Assembly (NCBI GenBank): GCA_947311845.1 | Contig: CAMZMU010000080.1 | Coordinates: forward strand, 47,972,381-48,036,380 | DNA length: 64,000 bases | From: Poa pratensis | Lineage: Eukaryota; Streptophyta; Magnoliopsida; Poales; Poaceae | Direction of reading: 5' to 3' | Part shown: positions 53,293 through 64,000 of the stretch, piece after piece | Position numbering within the stretch: position 1 is the stretch's first letter | Layout of the letters: each line of letters opens with the position of its first letter | Notes under the pieces: model-generated | What the model saw: only the letters and a program-made list of their open reading frames with translations | The model's database searches: none | What the model was told of the DNA's origin: nothing | Made by a program: the position numbers and the translations under genes

Positions 53293-54003
53293 TGATCGAA
53301 TGGTGCATTACGACGGAGAAGCCCATTTCATCAGTTGAGTCGAAAGCAATCATGTGACAACCCAGACATGTTGGCAACAAAGACGGGCTTTTCCCCACTG
53401 TTTTGGTGTCTGTATATTAGTTGTCAGGTCAGTAAGTCGGATTATCAGCCGGCTCAAGACCGACGGTGTATTAAGACGGAGAAGTCAATATCGTTGGCTG
53501 CCTCATTCAGTTTCTTTGTCGTCAAGACATTGGATACGTCATCAGTTTGTCCTGCATGTGTTTTATGCCCTGATTCTTACCAGGAGACATCAATCTGACT
53601 TTGGTTATTTCCCCTTGGAAAATATAATATTGCTGAAATGAAGCTACAAAGTACGTGCGATACATGGTTTATGAACAAGCTATTGAAACGGTCAAACGAG
53701 GTGTTCATATTTACATACACTATGCTTTAGACGATAGACTTTACCTAAAACTAAGAATCGGGCATTAGGCCCCAGGGAATCTCTGGTAGGGTTGGGACGA
53801 TCCACATCGGTGCCTCGAACATTTGCTCAGAGTGTTCTGGCTCGTCGTACTTTAGTGATGATCCTATGGCAGGTCCCCCATTGACGTGCATGCGGTTCTA
53901 ATCTGGAGTTGGCTGTGGGCGATGCTGGGCACACCTGTGTGTAGCGTATACACAGTCTGGTTTAAGCACTGGGAGAGCTTCGTTAGCATCACCAGCAGTA
54001 GGG

Positions 54004-55358
54004 TCACAAGTGGTAGGCGCGTCGAGGAAGACATGAGAGTTTATTCCAACAAACAGTGATTTTTTCGTCCAGATGTTCCTGTCTGATCCATTCGGGTGTT
54101 ACAGGGTCCTCTCCCCGATAGGCATTCCTCTTGAAAACGTAGCAGCGTAGTGAGGGATAAGATAGCATCTCTGTCCCCATGTGAGATATTGGATCACCTG
54201 CGCTGCTTCGTACCCCCTGATATAACGAGTGGCAACACAATCAACATACTTTCTTGGTGTAAGATAGTCATTCCGCATGATTATCCAGTTCGCGCCAGCG
54301 CGCATATGTACCATAGCGATGAATTTGTCAAACACCGCCATGGAGCTGTAATTCCATACGCCAAGGGAGTCTTGAAACAGTTTAGCTGGGATTTGTATCT
54401 TCAACAGCTCAATGTTAGCATGTTGATGGTGGTAACTGAATGGGGGGGGGAGCCCCAGCCGACACCTGTTGGGTAAATGTCGACATTATCCAGAGGTGGT
54501 AGATCGAGCTTATGCCCTGTGCGGACATTTTGGATGTACCAGCTAGCCTTGCCGTCCACCTGGACAAATGCGATCCATTCTCCGCGTGCACCCACCCAGT
54601 GCTTCTTTACAAGTGCTTCACCGTCATGAGTATGTACAAATACGTCCACTATCGGTTTGTAAAGCGGCATCAGAACCGCGGCAATCACCTGCAATAAATT
54701 TTGTTAAAAAATCTCCATGTATAGAAGGTTTTGGCACAAGGAAAAGCGTGTCGCAACCAACTACTACGAGTTTTTCACTTCTATAGTCCTTGTAATAAAC
54801 AATGTCTTCCTGTATAAGCTCCTCGGATACATATCATTATAGATGTTACTTAACCCTTTTAAAACACGTATGTGAAACAGATGTATACATCTGCTAGTTC
54901 GAGAGGTGCCGGCCACGGACTTTGCATTAAAGAAGCACGCAGTAATGTTACAGAGAAAAAGTGAAACACTGAGATAGTACAAGCACATTCAAGCATCGCC
55001 GTGTATTGCTTCAAATGTGTACGATGTAGAACGTACAGTAAATGAGTGATTAAGTGGATTGTCATCGAAAACAAGATCGAATGTAGTTCTAAAATTCTAA
55101 GAAGTGGCAATAACTGAACATACTTACCGTTTCGTCGCGATTGTATGGCCAATTCTTGGGGTTAGAGTGGAGAAGGCTCGGCCAATCGAACAGGGTGTCC
55201 TTGGATTCTCTAAATCCTCTATGCATGCCCATCATGCCGTGAAAGAGGCGACCGACGCTAAAGATGTCGGCGCGCTCGGTGATGTTCGACAGCGATCCAA
55301 AGTGGAGGTTGCCCCAACCCATCGCCTGGCTATAGCGATCACAAATCTTACGCTTCAT
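54004..55358 (-). pseudogene. Two-exon or longer host gene, frameshifted (F-box/DUF295-like, tentative)
   Basis: Exon 1 starts at ATG 55358 (MKRKICDRYSQAMGWG) and runs to a GTAAGT donor at about 55128; it ends SNPKNWPYNRDET. Exon 2 begins after TTATTGCAG at about 54688. It encodes VIAAVLMPLYKPIVDVFVH, then WIAFVQVDGKASWYIQNVRTG and LDLPPLDNVDIYP, a style seen in plant F-box/DUF295 proteins. The reading frame breaks at a run of nine G (54442-54450), continues in another frame (IELLKIQIPAKLFQDSLGV, DYLTPRKYVDC) and changes once more near 54200 to RCYVFKRNAYRGEDPVTPEW, with the stop at 54004. The family call is weak. Element E begins 40 bp upstream of the ATG. Confidence 0.5.
54442..54450. other. 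G9 homopolymer at a frame break
   Basis: A run of nine G. Removing one base would restore the frame across it, so it is either a slippage mutation or a sequencing error. Confidence 0.7.
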
Positions 55359-55393
55359 CTTGGTAAACTGCCGAGCTAGTGTTATTGAGCGGA

Positions 55394-55398
55394 GGGGT
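55394..55398. other. Target-site duplication of element E, left copy (GGGGT)
   Basis: GGGGT recurs at 62262-62266 immediately outside the right LTR. Confidence 0.85.
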
Positions 55399-56289
55399 TG
55401 GTGAAGGCCACGCCTCTAGGGTTGGCCGATCTTCACAGATTGACGAACGAGTCGACGAACTCACGCAAAAACACGAGGAGGAACACGAAGAACGCAAGAA
55501 CACGAGAACACAACACGATACAAAGACATGTTTCCCTCACCGGTCGGTCCAAGCCGGTCCAATAGAATCCTAAAGGGAGAGATTGGCAAGTAGATACAAG
55601 GTGGGATCTTGAATGGTTGTTTCTCCAACGGTCAACCAAACCGATCCAATAGAGTCACCCTAAGATGAAATATTGACAAGTAGTCAAACTACAAGTAGAG
55701 GTCTTGAATCCACAAGAGGGATCTTCTCCACAAGGGGAGGCAACACCACATGCTCAACTCAATCTCATCATAGACTATACCTAGATCTGAAGGAGGAGGG
55801 TCCTATATATAGAGTTGACCCAAGGGTAGGTGGGTAGGTGGGGATACAAGGGAATATTCCCTGATGGTTCCCGCAGCTGCGGTAGTACCGCTGGGAACAG
55901 CAGTAGTACCGCTGGTGCGGGCCTGAAGCCTCTCTCGCACCGCACTCGCGGTAGTACTGGTGCCAGTACCGGTTCCGGTGCCGCCTAAGGCACCCGAAGA
56001 TTGGTTTCGGCGGTAGTGGCGGCGGTAGTACCACCCTATAGCTTCTTGCTTCTCTTCCTTCTCCTCTTCCAAGCCACCGTCTTGTCGTCCTCCATTCCTC
56101 GTGCACCTTGGTCATCCTGTCATGTACTCGTCGTCGTCGTGGCAAACCTAGTATCATCAAGTGACGGAGGTTGACGTAGTATAGCATCCAAAAGGGTGGG
56201 AAATGAGTTGTTGAAGAGGAATGAGTTCACCTTTGATATCCATGGTGACTTGTGATGTGTTGGAATGCTTCACATGGTGGGGTACATCA
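55399..56289 (-). repeat. Element E 3' LTR
   Basis: On the coding strand it starts TGATGTACCCCACCATG and ends GGCCTTCACCA. A TATATATA box is at about 55804-55811, with a dyad cluster (GCGGTAGTACCGC and variants) at about 55872-56036. It contains the last few codons and the stop of the polyprotein. Confidence 0.9.
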
Positions 56290-59200
56290 TCTCTCCCCCT
56301 TCAAAAAGAGTCATCCTCGACTCTTGCTCATCATCATCATGGCAAGGAGGTAGGTGTGTAGACCTTGTCGTGTGGTTCACCATGTAGTCGATGGAAATGA
56401 TGTGACACTTCTTCAATGTCCCTTCGCCTTTCAAGTAACCTACAAAACTCACATGGAAGACGAAACAACACTCAAAGAGTAGCCAATTCTTGAAGGTCAT
56501 CGCATGAGCGCTTATGTAGAAGGAAGTCACCTTAGCAAGATGCCGATGTGCTCTTCTTGCAAGATCTTCCGTCATAGGAATGCGTGGTTGAAACAACTCA
56601 TGGAGGCTCATCCAAAGGTACGACTTACACATCAAAGACCAAGCAAACCATGTGTGTGCAAGATAGAGGAGCATATCATCAATGACATGTCCATTTATGT
56701 TCATTACATCGTTAGCACAACACAAATATATTGAAGGTAATGCATATTCAAGGTCAATGTGCAAGCAACGTCTTGAAACATCCTCAAAATGTGGGAACAC
56801 AAAAACTCCATGAAAATTTGAGAAGGCAATGGTATCTATCTCATTTTGAACCGTATGATCAATATTGCACACAAGGCATTGGAAAGAGAAATTTGTCAAC
56901 ATCCTTGATGCAATAAGCGGAGAATTTGGCAAAAACGCATGATGAAGAATGTCCAAAATATCATCATGGGTGCAAACAAACCATATGAAAGAGCAAGTAT
57001 TCGAAATATTTGTTGCAACACCAAATGTGTAAAAACCAAAACACTCATGACAAGACATGCTCAAAATGTCATTATGGTTGCACACAAGCCATTTAAAAGA
57101 ACAATTGTTCATCATATTTGTTGCAAAACATAAATCATTCACATAAAAGATGGGGAAATTTGTCTTGCCATAGGGGAAAGCATTATCACAAACATGTTTG
57201 CAAACAAACCAAAACCAAGAGAAATAGTTCAACTTGTTTGATGCAAAACATGGGAAGGGTATTAGAGTCGGGTTTGATCCACAACTCAAGTGTATACTCT
57301 CAAGAGCTCTTTTTGTCAACTCATGCTCAAGAGAGGTTGGCAATATAGCATGAGGCCTAACGAAAAACCAAATGAAAAAGTTGTGTGCATGGTATATGAA
57401 CACATCAATCATGAAGTGTCTCTTCATTTGCATATCACCAACCACCTCAAAACCAATGGGAACATATGACATATGTGGATAGTTACCATGCAAAGTGAAG
57501 GATGGAACAAGGTCCATAAGAGAGAAAGTAAAATCTCCAAAATGTGAGAGAGCTATGGGTGCAATCTCATTATAAATCAAGGGCTCATCATTGCAAACCA
57601 AGCATTTGAAAGAACAAGTTTTCATCGTTTTGGTTGCAATGAAGGGAGAGTAGTAAAAACATTGATTGCAAAACAAGTGAATGGTATTTTTATCACCAAT
57701 AGAAGAATCCACATGATCAACATTGTTTTGAGGCCAAGTATCACATGGGAAAAGGAAACACTCATAAGTGACATAAAAAGAATCATCCAATTCATGCAAG
57801 CAATCAACATTCATCATGTCCACTAGTGGGACCATGGTCACATCAACACCCATACCTTGATAGTCCCGTTCATGTGAAGTAGGTGTTGAAGTAGTAGGGG
57901 CTTTCGTGTAGCCAACTTATCCAATTTGAAGTAGACATGGGGTGGCATCATCCTCATCCTCCATGTACATCTTCTCCATTTGAATCATCATTGTGTCGAG
58001 GAGTGGCGTCTCATCATTCACGGAACCTAGCACACAATGAGAGAACACACTAGAGGTAGAGGGTAAGTTGTTAGAATTTGGAATGGCCTCACAAGACCTA
58101 TCAACTACCTCTCTCAACTCATGTGGTGTATCACTCATTCCCTCAATGTGGTAGCACTCAGTCTCACATATGGTGGAGGCACTCAACTCACTCTCACTCT
58201 CACTCAAGTGGGCTAAGTGGCTCTCATTCTCACATGGGATTGGTACCATCTCATAAGTCAAACACATGAGGGTAGGCTCAATGTTCTCAACTCCAAACGC
58301 CACCATGGTTAAAGGGAAACTCCCATGCTCAACCTTCTCGACCTCGTCGCCTCCAAAGGACAATGCCATAGTGGGGGCATCATCACTCGACTCCATTGCC
58401 GAAGGGAACATCCCATGCTCGGTATCATCATCACTTTACCCATGGTCAAAGGTGATATCATAGTCCATGCACGCCTCCTTGGTCAAAGGGAAAATCCCAT
58501 GCTCGACCATCTTGTCATCTCCTTGGTCACCGTCTTGTTCACCAACTTGGCATTCCCATATCAAGTGACCTCTTCCATTGCATAGTGGGCACAAGAGATT
58601 GGGATATTCTCGTGGATCATGGTCTTGGCCTTGGCAATTGTCACATATAAGGTCTTCTTCTTACCATATGGGGGCCAATGTGGTGGTGGTACTTGGTGTA
58701 GGGACCATATCATGAGAAGTGCTTGAGAAGGGCGTCGTCTTGGTTGTGCCCTCACAAGTGTTACCATGCTTCTTGCGGCGTCGACGTGAGCTTGACCGTT
58801 GCACGAAGAACTTGTCGATGTCGGCCATGAACTTGTCAACAATAGAATCAACACTAGAAGGAGACACCATAGGATGTGCACTTGCCGCCATCTTGGATGT
58901 GGAGGTTGCACCTTGAACTTGGAGTGTAGGCGTAGGTGCTTGATGGCGTGGCGTCTGTCTTGACCTCTCCTCATGTCTTTGTTGGCGTTCTTGAGGGGAG
59001 GGGTGACGTCTAAAATCGTTTGGATGCTTCGCCTCATTTCGACGTCGGCGTGCTTGTTGCTTTGGTGACCTTGACTTGGAGCTCCCACTCGAACTTGGTG
59101 ATATGTTCCGAAGCTTGGCGAGTGTGGTGATGTCGTCTTGGAGCTTGGACAAGTTGTGGTCGACCTCGGCAACGTTCTTGTGGCGCCTTCTTGAGCTAGA

Positions 59201-59908
59201 TGGGCCTTGGTTTGAGTTGGCCTTGTCGATGCAGTTCTTGGGGCGCCGTCTTGTTGTCGATGTATAGTGTCGAACCTTGGCGCTCATGTCCATGTCCTTC
59301 GCATGACGCCTTCTTGAAGTAGATGGAGCTCCATTGGATGAATGCATGGTGGACTTGTCGGGGCTCCGTCTTGAGCTTGAACCATAGTAGGTTATGCCGA
59401 CCTTGAACACGGTGGTGGTGGGGTTCATCTCCTCTTGCATGTTGTCGAAGGTGTAGTCGATGTCGTCGCACAAGCATGAAGAGTGGTAGTCGTAGACGTT
59501 CTCCACCATGTCATCGTAGATGTAGTCGTAGTAGTGGCGCTCCACCATGTTGTTGTAGTCGAAGTCGATACCATATGATGAGGCATATGAGGACACTTGC
59601 ACCTCATTGTCGTTGGAGCTTGAGTAGTCCGAGTCATGGTACCGCTCCATGTCATCGATTCGTGTGTACTTGGAGTCGATACTATATGATGAAGGTTGCT
59701 CGAAGTCATGGTACCGCTCCATGTCGTGGACGCTTGAATAGTCGGAATCGTAGCGGAAGTCTTGGTGATGATCCATCATGTCATGGGGGTCATAGTCGGT
59801 GTAGCCTTCCCCCATGTCCTCAATGCTTGGGGCATCATAGTCCATGTGACTCATCGTGTACTCGTTATCATCTTGGCCTCCATAGTTGCATTCGCTCTCC
59901 CTAGACAT
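56270..59908 (-). pseudogene. Element E polyprotein: double CCHC and Cys-rich repeat protein, three nonsense codons
   Basis: One frame from ATG 59908 to TGA 56270 (1,213 codons) is interrupted only by TAA at 58661-58663, 58436-58438 and 57917-57919. Order: (1) acidic Tyr/Asp-rich region with ERYHDSDYSS-like repeats (1-150); (2) Arg/Ser-rich region with SSSRRR and TSTTRRRPK repeats (170-400), possibly RNA-binding; (3) two adjacent CCHC knuckles, C-D-N-C...H...Y/C and CPLCNGRGHLIWEC (about 420-450); (4) three EHG.FP repeats (480-550); (5) an acidic segment ending in MEKMYMEDEDDA; (6) a ~500-residue Cys/Phe-rich part with about five ~40-residue modules containing C-SF-W-VC-H-D (57650-56850). In the first knuckle the last Cys is Tyr in E but Cys in element D. 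The tail ESRMTLFEGGE spans the PPT. A Gag-like role is inferred from the knuckles and position; the Cys-rich part has no known counterpart that I recognise. Confidence 0.8.
56290..56302 (-). other. Element E polypurine tract
   Basis: The coding strand GAAGGGGGAGAGA abuts the 3' LTR and encodes EGGE of the polyprotein. Confidence 0.88.
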
Positions 59909-61317
59909 GTTAACTCACAAGACAAGTGTATATATGTGGAGTGGAAAGGAACTAGAACACAACCTCTCACCTTTGTAGATAGTATTGGACGTCGTGGACA
60001 ACCAAAGGGAAACAATCATAAAGTAAAATGCTTGTGTTCAAGTATCCAAATCAAACTCCAAAACACACACGGCTTAAAAGTTGGTATGTAGGTATGGTAG
60101 GTGGAAAGCAAATTGAACCAACCGGAAACCAAGATATTGTCAAATCAAGTAGAGAACCACGATGATCACATAGCAAAAGCAAGTTAATCTCAAAGATAGG
60201 AATGTACCTCAAGAAATACACGCACGGAGAGATAAATGGGACTTATGCAACCAAGAAGTGAGCTAAAGAACCATATGATCCTAGCGAAGACTATAAGCTA
60301 GTGTTGCACAAGTACAAGGAGAGCCACTAGCTCGATTGCAAAATATTTGTGGGCTACAAGATTTGCACAAAATGTACCAACTACTAGATGTTCATCGAGC
60401 TTTTGCGCGCTTCCTACAAGAGATATGGCAAGTGGTGTTTCTTTCTTTTCTTTTCTTCCACTTTTTGCTTCTTTCTCTTTTCTCTTTTGATTCTTTTCTC
60501 TTTTCCACACTCACTTCTTTGATGCCAACACAAGATTTATGATATATGAACTAGCGCAAGTACTTTTGCTCGGAAACTACACGGTGCAAATGTGCAAAGC
60601 CCAAGCAATCATCAAGAGCTAGCCTCAATAGGACATGGTAATCGCAAAGATATAGTGTGGCTTTCAAAGGAATGGCAAGGGGAAAAGATTCGCGATGTTA
60701 TACCTTTCGTCGCGATCTTCACCCCTTGGTGTAGAAAGTTCGTGCTTGCCCACGGATTTGGGTGGTGGTGGATGGTGGATCTTCCGCAATGGTGAGGTAA
60801 AGCTTGTTTGTAGCTTCGAAACGAGTCGAAAACACCAAAAACGGAGTCCGGAATCAAAAGATATGGCCAAAAGAAATTTTCAGAAAATGCAGTTTTCTGC
60901 TAGTACCGCTGGAAGGGGCGGTAGTACCGCTCCTAGTACCGCGAATGCTCTCCAGAAGGTCGTTTTTGAGGTACCGCGGGAGGTAGTACCGCTGGGGGCG
61001 GTAGTACCGCTGTACGGGGCGCTAGTACCGCTCCGGGACAGAGATTCGTGCCCGAAACGCGATTTTGACGATTTGGGCGGAAAAACTTGCACGAAAACTT
61101 CAAATCGGAGGGCCAAATGATGGAATTAGGCTATGGGAACACAAAGGAAGGTAGATCAACAAGTAAAGCAATAGATCTATGGATCAAAACTTGCAAAAAT
61201 TCACTCAATTCATAGATCGATCCAAAAGCAATTTGGGGATATTTTTGGTGGAAATTTTCGAATTTCTCAAAATCAAAGAAAAATTTGGGGGTGGAAACAC
61301 AAATCAATCCGTGGCAA
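59909..61317 (-). other. Element E leader with dyad cluster
   Basis: 1.4 kb, non-coding. At about 60898-61045 seven or more copies of GCGGTAGTACCGC or half-sites are packed into 150 bp, near the PBS. A T/C-rich stretch lies at about 60436-60510. Confidence 0.75.
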
Positions 61318-61333
61318 CCATGCTCTGATACCA
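61318..61333 (-). other. Element E primer binding site
   Basis: The coding strand TGGTATCAGAGCATGG, two bases from the 5' LTR; same as in element D. Confidence 0.92.
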
Positions 61334-61335
61334 TA

Positions 61336-62261
61336 TGGTGAAGGCCACGCCTCTAGGGTTGCCCGATCTTCACGGATTGACGAATGAGAGGACGAACTCA
61401 CGCAAGAACACGAGGAGGAACACGAAGAACACAAGAACACGAGAACACAACACGATACAAAGACACGTTTCCCTCACCGGTCGGTCCAAGCCGGTCCAAT
61501 AGAATCCTAAAGGGAGAGATTCGCAAGTAGATACAAGGAGGGATCTTGAATGGTTGTTTCTCCAACGGTCAACCAAACTGATCCAATAGAGTCACCCTAA
61601 GATGAAAGATTGGCAAGTAGTCCAACTACAAGTAGAGGTCTTGAATCCACAAGAGGGATCTTCTCCACAAGGGGAGGAACCATCTCCACTAGGGGAGGCA
61701 ACACCACAAGGGGTGGGTAAGGAGCCTATGCTCAACTTTATCTCATCATAGACTCTACCTAGATCTGAATGAGGAGGGTCCTATATATAGAGTTGACCCA
61801 AAGGGTAGGTGGGTAGGTGGTGATACAAGGGAATATTCCCTGATGGTTCTCGCAGCAGCGGTAGTACCGCTGGTGCGGGCTTGAAGCCTCTCTCGCATCG
61901 CACTGGCGGTAGTACCGGCGCCAGTACCGGTTCCGGTGCCGCCCAAGGCACCCGAAGATTGGTTTCGGCGGTAGTGGCGGCGGTAGTACCGCCATGTAGC
62001 TTCTTGCTTCTCTTTCTTCTCCTCTTCCAAGCCACCGTCTTGTCGTCCTCCATTCCTCGTGCACCTTGGTCATCCTCTCGTGTACTCGTCGTCGTCGTGG
62101 CAAACCTAGTATCATCAAGTGATGGAGGATGACGTAGTATACCATCCAAAAGGGTGGGAAATGAGTTGTTGAAAAGGAATGAGTTCACCTTTGATATCCA
62201 TGATGACTTTTGATGTGTTGGAATGCTTGACATGGTGATGGGCCAAGGTTGGGCTATATCA
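61336..62261 (-). repeat. Element E 5' LTR
   Basis: 926 bp, the partner of 55399-56289. TATATATA box at about 61782-61789; dyad cluster at about 61856-61992. It carries an extra GGGGAGG-rich segment of ~40 bp near 61675-61720 that the 3' LTR lacks. Confidence 0.9.
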
Positions 62262-63260
62262 GGGGTGGCATATGAGTTTATCAAATGGGTTGCGGGAAGT
62301 TAGTGGTGGTGGGTTAGTGGTTCTAGATTTTCATTGCAGTTGTGATTTTCAGATTTTTTTATTTTATTTCCAGTTGTTCGTGGGGGTCGAGAGAGGTGGA
62401 AGGCAGAGCGGGATAGGAAAACGAAGGGGGAGAGAGCGTCGGGATGGATGATACGCTTCACTGTTAGTGCCCCTACCATCACGGTCTACGTTTTTCCCAT
62501 TATTTGTCTTATTTGGTCTTCGATCGTACATATGGATATAATTTTTATACCCGTTGATTATTAGCATCGTGTATGGCGTGTCGTCAAAACAGGGCTCGGG
62601 GGGTCGTGCGCCAAGGCGCACCCCTAAATCTAGTTCAATTTAATTATGAGAGAGGGTGGTATGAGTTGTGCATTAAAGTCGTCATATCCGCTAGAAGACG
62701 TAGTTGGTCAGGCCTACGGTTGTCCACCGGACGAACCTTTCATTTGAGTGTCAAGTCGTTGTCCTAGCGAGGCGTGACACGTAGGGGAGCAAATGATGCT
62801 GGCTTCTCTGTCTTAATGCACCGTCCGATGACGACCTAGCGAGGCGTGCCCTAGGGGGGCCAACGATGGTACCTTCTCCGTCTTAATACACCGTCCGATC
62901 ACAGGAGTCGGCGTGAGATGAAAACATGAAAACAAATATAGTCTGCCAGATCTCTGGGAGTCGACGTAAAATGAAAATGCGAGAACAAAATATAGTCTGC
63001 CAGATCTGATCAATCCTACCGTTTCATTGTATTTAATGACGATAGAGGGTTGTATGAGTCGTGCACTAAAGTCGTCATACCGGTTAGTTTACAAAAACAG
63101 TCGTCATACCAGTTAAGAAGACGTCGTTGGTCAGGCCTAATGTTGGCTGCGGAAAACCCACATGGGAGTGTCAGGTCGTCGGTCTAGCGAGGAGTGTCGG
63201 CCTAGGCTTCTCCGTCTTAATGCATCGTTTTATCACGCTGACTCCTCCGTCTTAATACAC
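62262..63260. other. Upstream host DNA with short tandem repeats
   Basis: This follows the right GGGGT duplication and is probably the displaced upstream region of the 54004-55358 gene. At about 62790-63020 two units of ~65 bp share GAGAACAAA-TATAGTCTGCCAGATCT and a GTCTTAATGCACCGTCCGATGAC-like word. No gene was supported. Confidence 0.5.
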
Positions 63261-64000
63261 CGTCCGATCACACGCCGACTCCCTGGAGTCGGCGTAAGAT
63301 GAGAACGCGAGAACAAAATATAGTCTGCCAGGTCTGGTCATGCTAACGAGAACATGAAGAAAATCCTAACGTGTCATCTAAAGATATAAACGGTGCGACC
63401 CATTGGAGACTCGTCAGCGATTTGGGCTTTCTGGCCGTCCGATCCTCCCCGCTCCGTGCCTACGCACCGGCCGATCCCCGCCGGCTCCTGGAGTCGACAT
63501 GAACAGGGATTCGCAAAGTCGCTAACCGTACCAACCTTTGTGCACCCACTCTCGCTGACGACCTCCACGATGCTTCCTGTAGCCCGAGGGCCCACCTGTC
63601 GGCCTCACGCTGCGCGTTTAATCGGTGTGGCGGACGTGCCAGGGTGGTGCAGATTCGCAGCGCGTTCGTCCCATTGGTCGATTTTGTTCATTTACCATAC
63701 TAGGTTTTAGCGAATGCATTGCATGCCCCTCTGGGATAGCTTTCTTCGTACGTGGTTCCTTCCCTCTCTATGTCGCTGACGATGGGCCCCATCCTTTACG
63801 TGGCCACAGGTCGGTTGCTCGGGACATTGCGTCGCCCATCGTTCCCTTGCGTGTGTCATCGCTGTGTATTTTCTTCAGTAGGTCGGGGCACGTATGGTAT
63901 TTCGCGTCGTCGTCGGGTATCTTGCACTGTTCGTGATGTCAGGGAGAATTCGGGCCTGATTTCTCCGTTCGAGGTGGCCTCCCTCCATTCGTCGATGGGT
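63261..64000 (+). repeat. Promoter-like dispersed repeat, copy 2 (runs off the window)
   Basis: It aligns with 48705-49440 in the same orientation and retains a perfect 22-nt hairpin (63273-63294) where copy 1 has a degenerate form (48710-48730). The match continues to the window edge. Confidence 0.75.

Larger units (their letters stand above)
51181..54003. other. Intergenic with hairpin repeats
   Basis: No supported gene. Recurrent features are GGTGTATTAAGACGGAGAAG-type words (51600, 51828, 53305, 53467) and GACTCC/GGAGTC inverted repeats (51629-51664, 53271-53292). A duplicated ACAATGGTATGTTCTCT block sits near 51387 and 51449. Confidence 0.5.
55399..62261 (-). mobile_element. Element E: non-autonomous LTR retrotransposon with a ~1.2-kilocodon gene
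   Basis: 6,863 bp flanked by GGGGT. It has LTRs of 891 and 926 bp, a PBS with a 16-base initiator tRNA-Met match, a PPT, a 1.4-kb leader and one long coding frame without protease, RT, RNase H or integrase motifs. LTRs differ by roughly 4% by eye plus one ~40-bp indel, so the insertion is not recent. It sits in the probable promoter of the minus-strand gene 54004-55358, in the same orientation. Confidence 0.93.

Noticed and set aside
63273..63300. Helitron 3' end (hairpin near TAAG)
   Set aside because: The hairpin is strong, but no CTRR-T terminus at the proper distance and no TC 5' end or Rep/helicase gene were seen.
1..64000. CRISPR arrays, rRNA genes, bacterial operons or organelle DNA
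   Set aside because: No regular short repeat-spacer arrays, rRNA cores or plastid/mitochondrial genes were seen on either strand.

Overview
The window looks like nuclear DNA of a large-genome grass, most likely a Pooideae/Triticeae relative. The basis is nested LTR retrotransposons making up roughly half the sequence, a Mutator-like (MULE) transposon, plant-type B3 and GRF zinc-finger fragments, GT/AG introns, and LTR/PBS/PPT structures typical of cereal repeats. No bacterial operon, CRISPR array, rRNA gene or intact tRNA gene was seen. Almost every coding region is broken. All boundaries were found by eye from LTR ends, TSDs, PBS/PPT and reading frames; no database search was possible.

Layout. 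1-4112: degenerate host DNA with a 105-bp tandem-repeat exon, a B3-domain pseudogene and one long GC-rich gene (3008-4021) broken by a single in-frame TGA. 4113-26129: minus-strand Ty3/gypsy element A (TSD GCGTG). It carries two later insertions: element B (8135-14707, TSD CGTGT, no pol) in its gag/pol, and plus-strand element C (17688-25423, TSD TTATA) in its 5' LTR. 26227-29010: a truncated relative, F. 29011-31540: a direct repeat, a weak minus-strand coding signal and a solo LTR of family B (30109-31513, TSD CCCTC).

31541-48116: a ~16.6-kb MULE with ~100-bp terminal inverted repeats and a 9-bp target duplication with one mismatch. It has a damaged transposase gene with DDE, SWIM and CCHC signatures, plus two non-transposase genes. 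LTR element D inserted into it (38334-44486). A tandem duplication with a 3-bp microhomology junction then copied the captured genes, and the copied D element collapsed to a solo LTR (46722-47675, TSD CGCGC).

48126-55398: AT/T-rich intergenic DNA with hairpin repeats, an exon-like segment and a frameshifted minus-strand gene. Element E (55399-62261, TSD GGGGT) sits 40 bp upstream of that gene's ATG. 62262-64000: further repeats, including a second copy of a promoter-like block also present at 48705.

The most interesting material is the D/E family: LTR elements with an initiator-Met-type PBS and a PPT but no protease, RT or integrase. E carries one ~1,213-codon frame (three nonsense codons, no frameshift seen). 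It encodes an acidic Tyr-rich/Arg-Ser-rich N-terminal part, two adjacent CCHC knuckles and a C-terminal part with repeated Cys-rich modules. Its LTR and leader are packed with short CGGTA-G-TACCG dyads. It probably depends on proteins from an autonomous gypsy element such as A or C.
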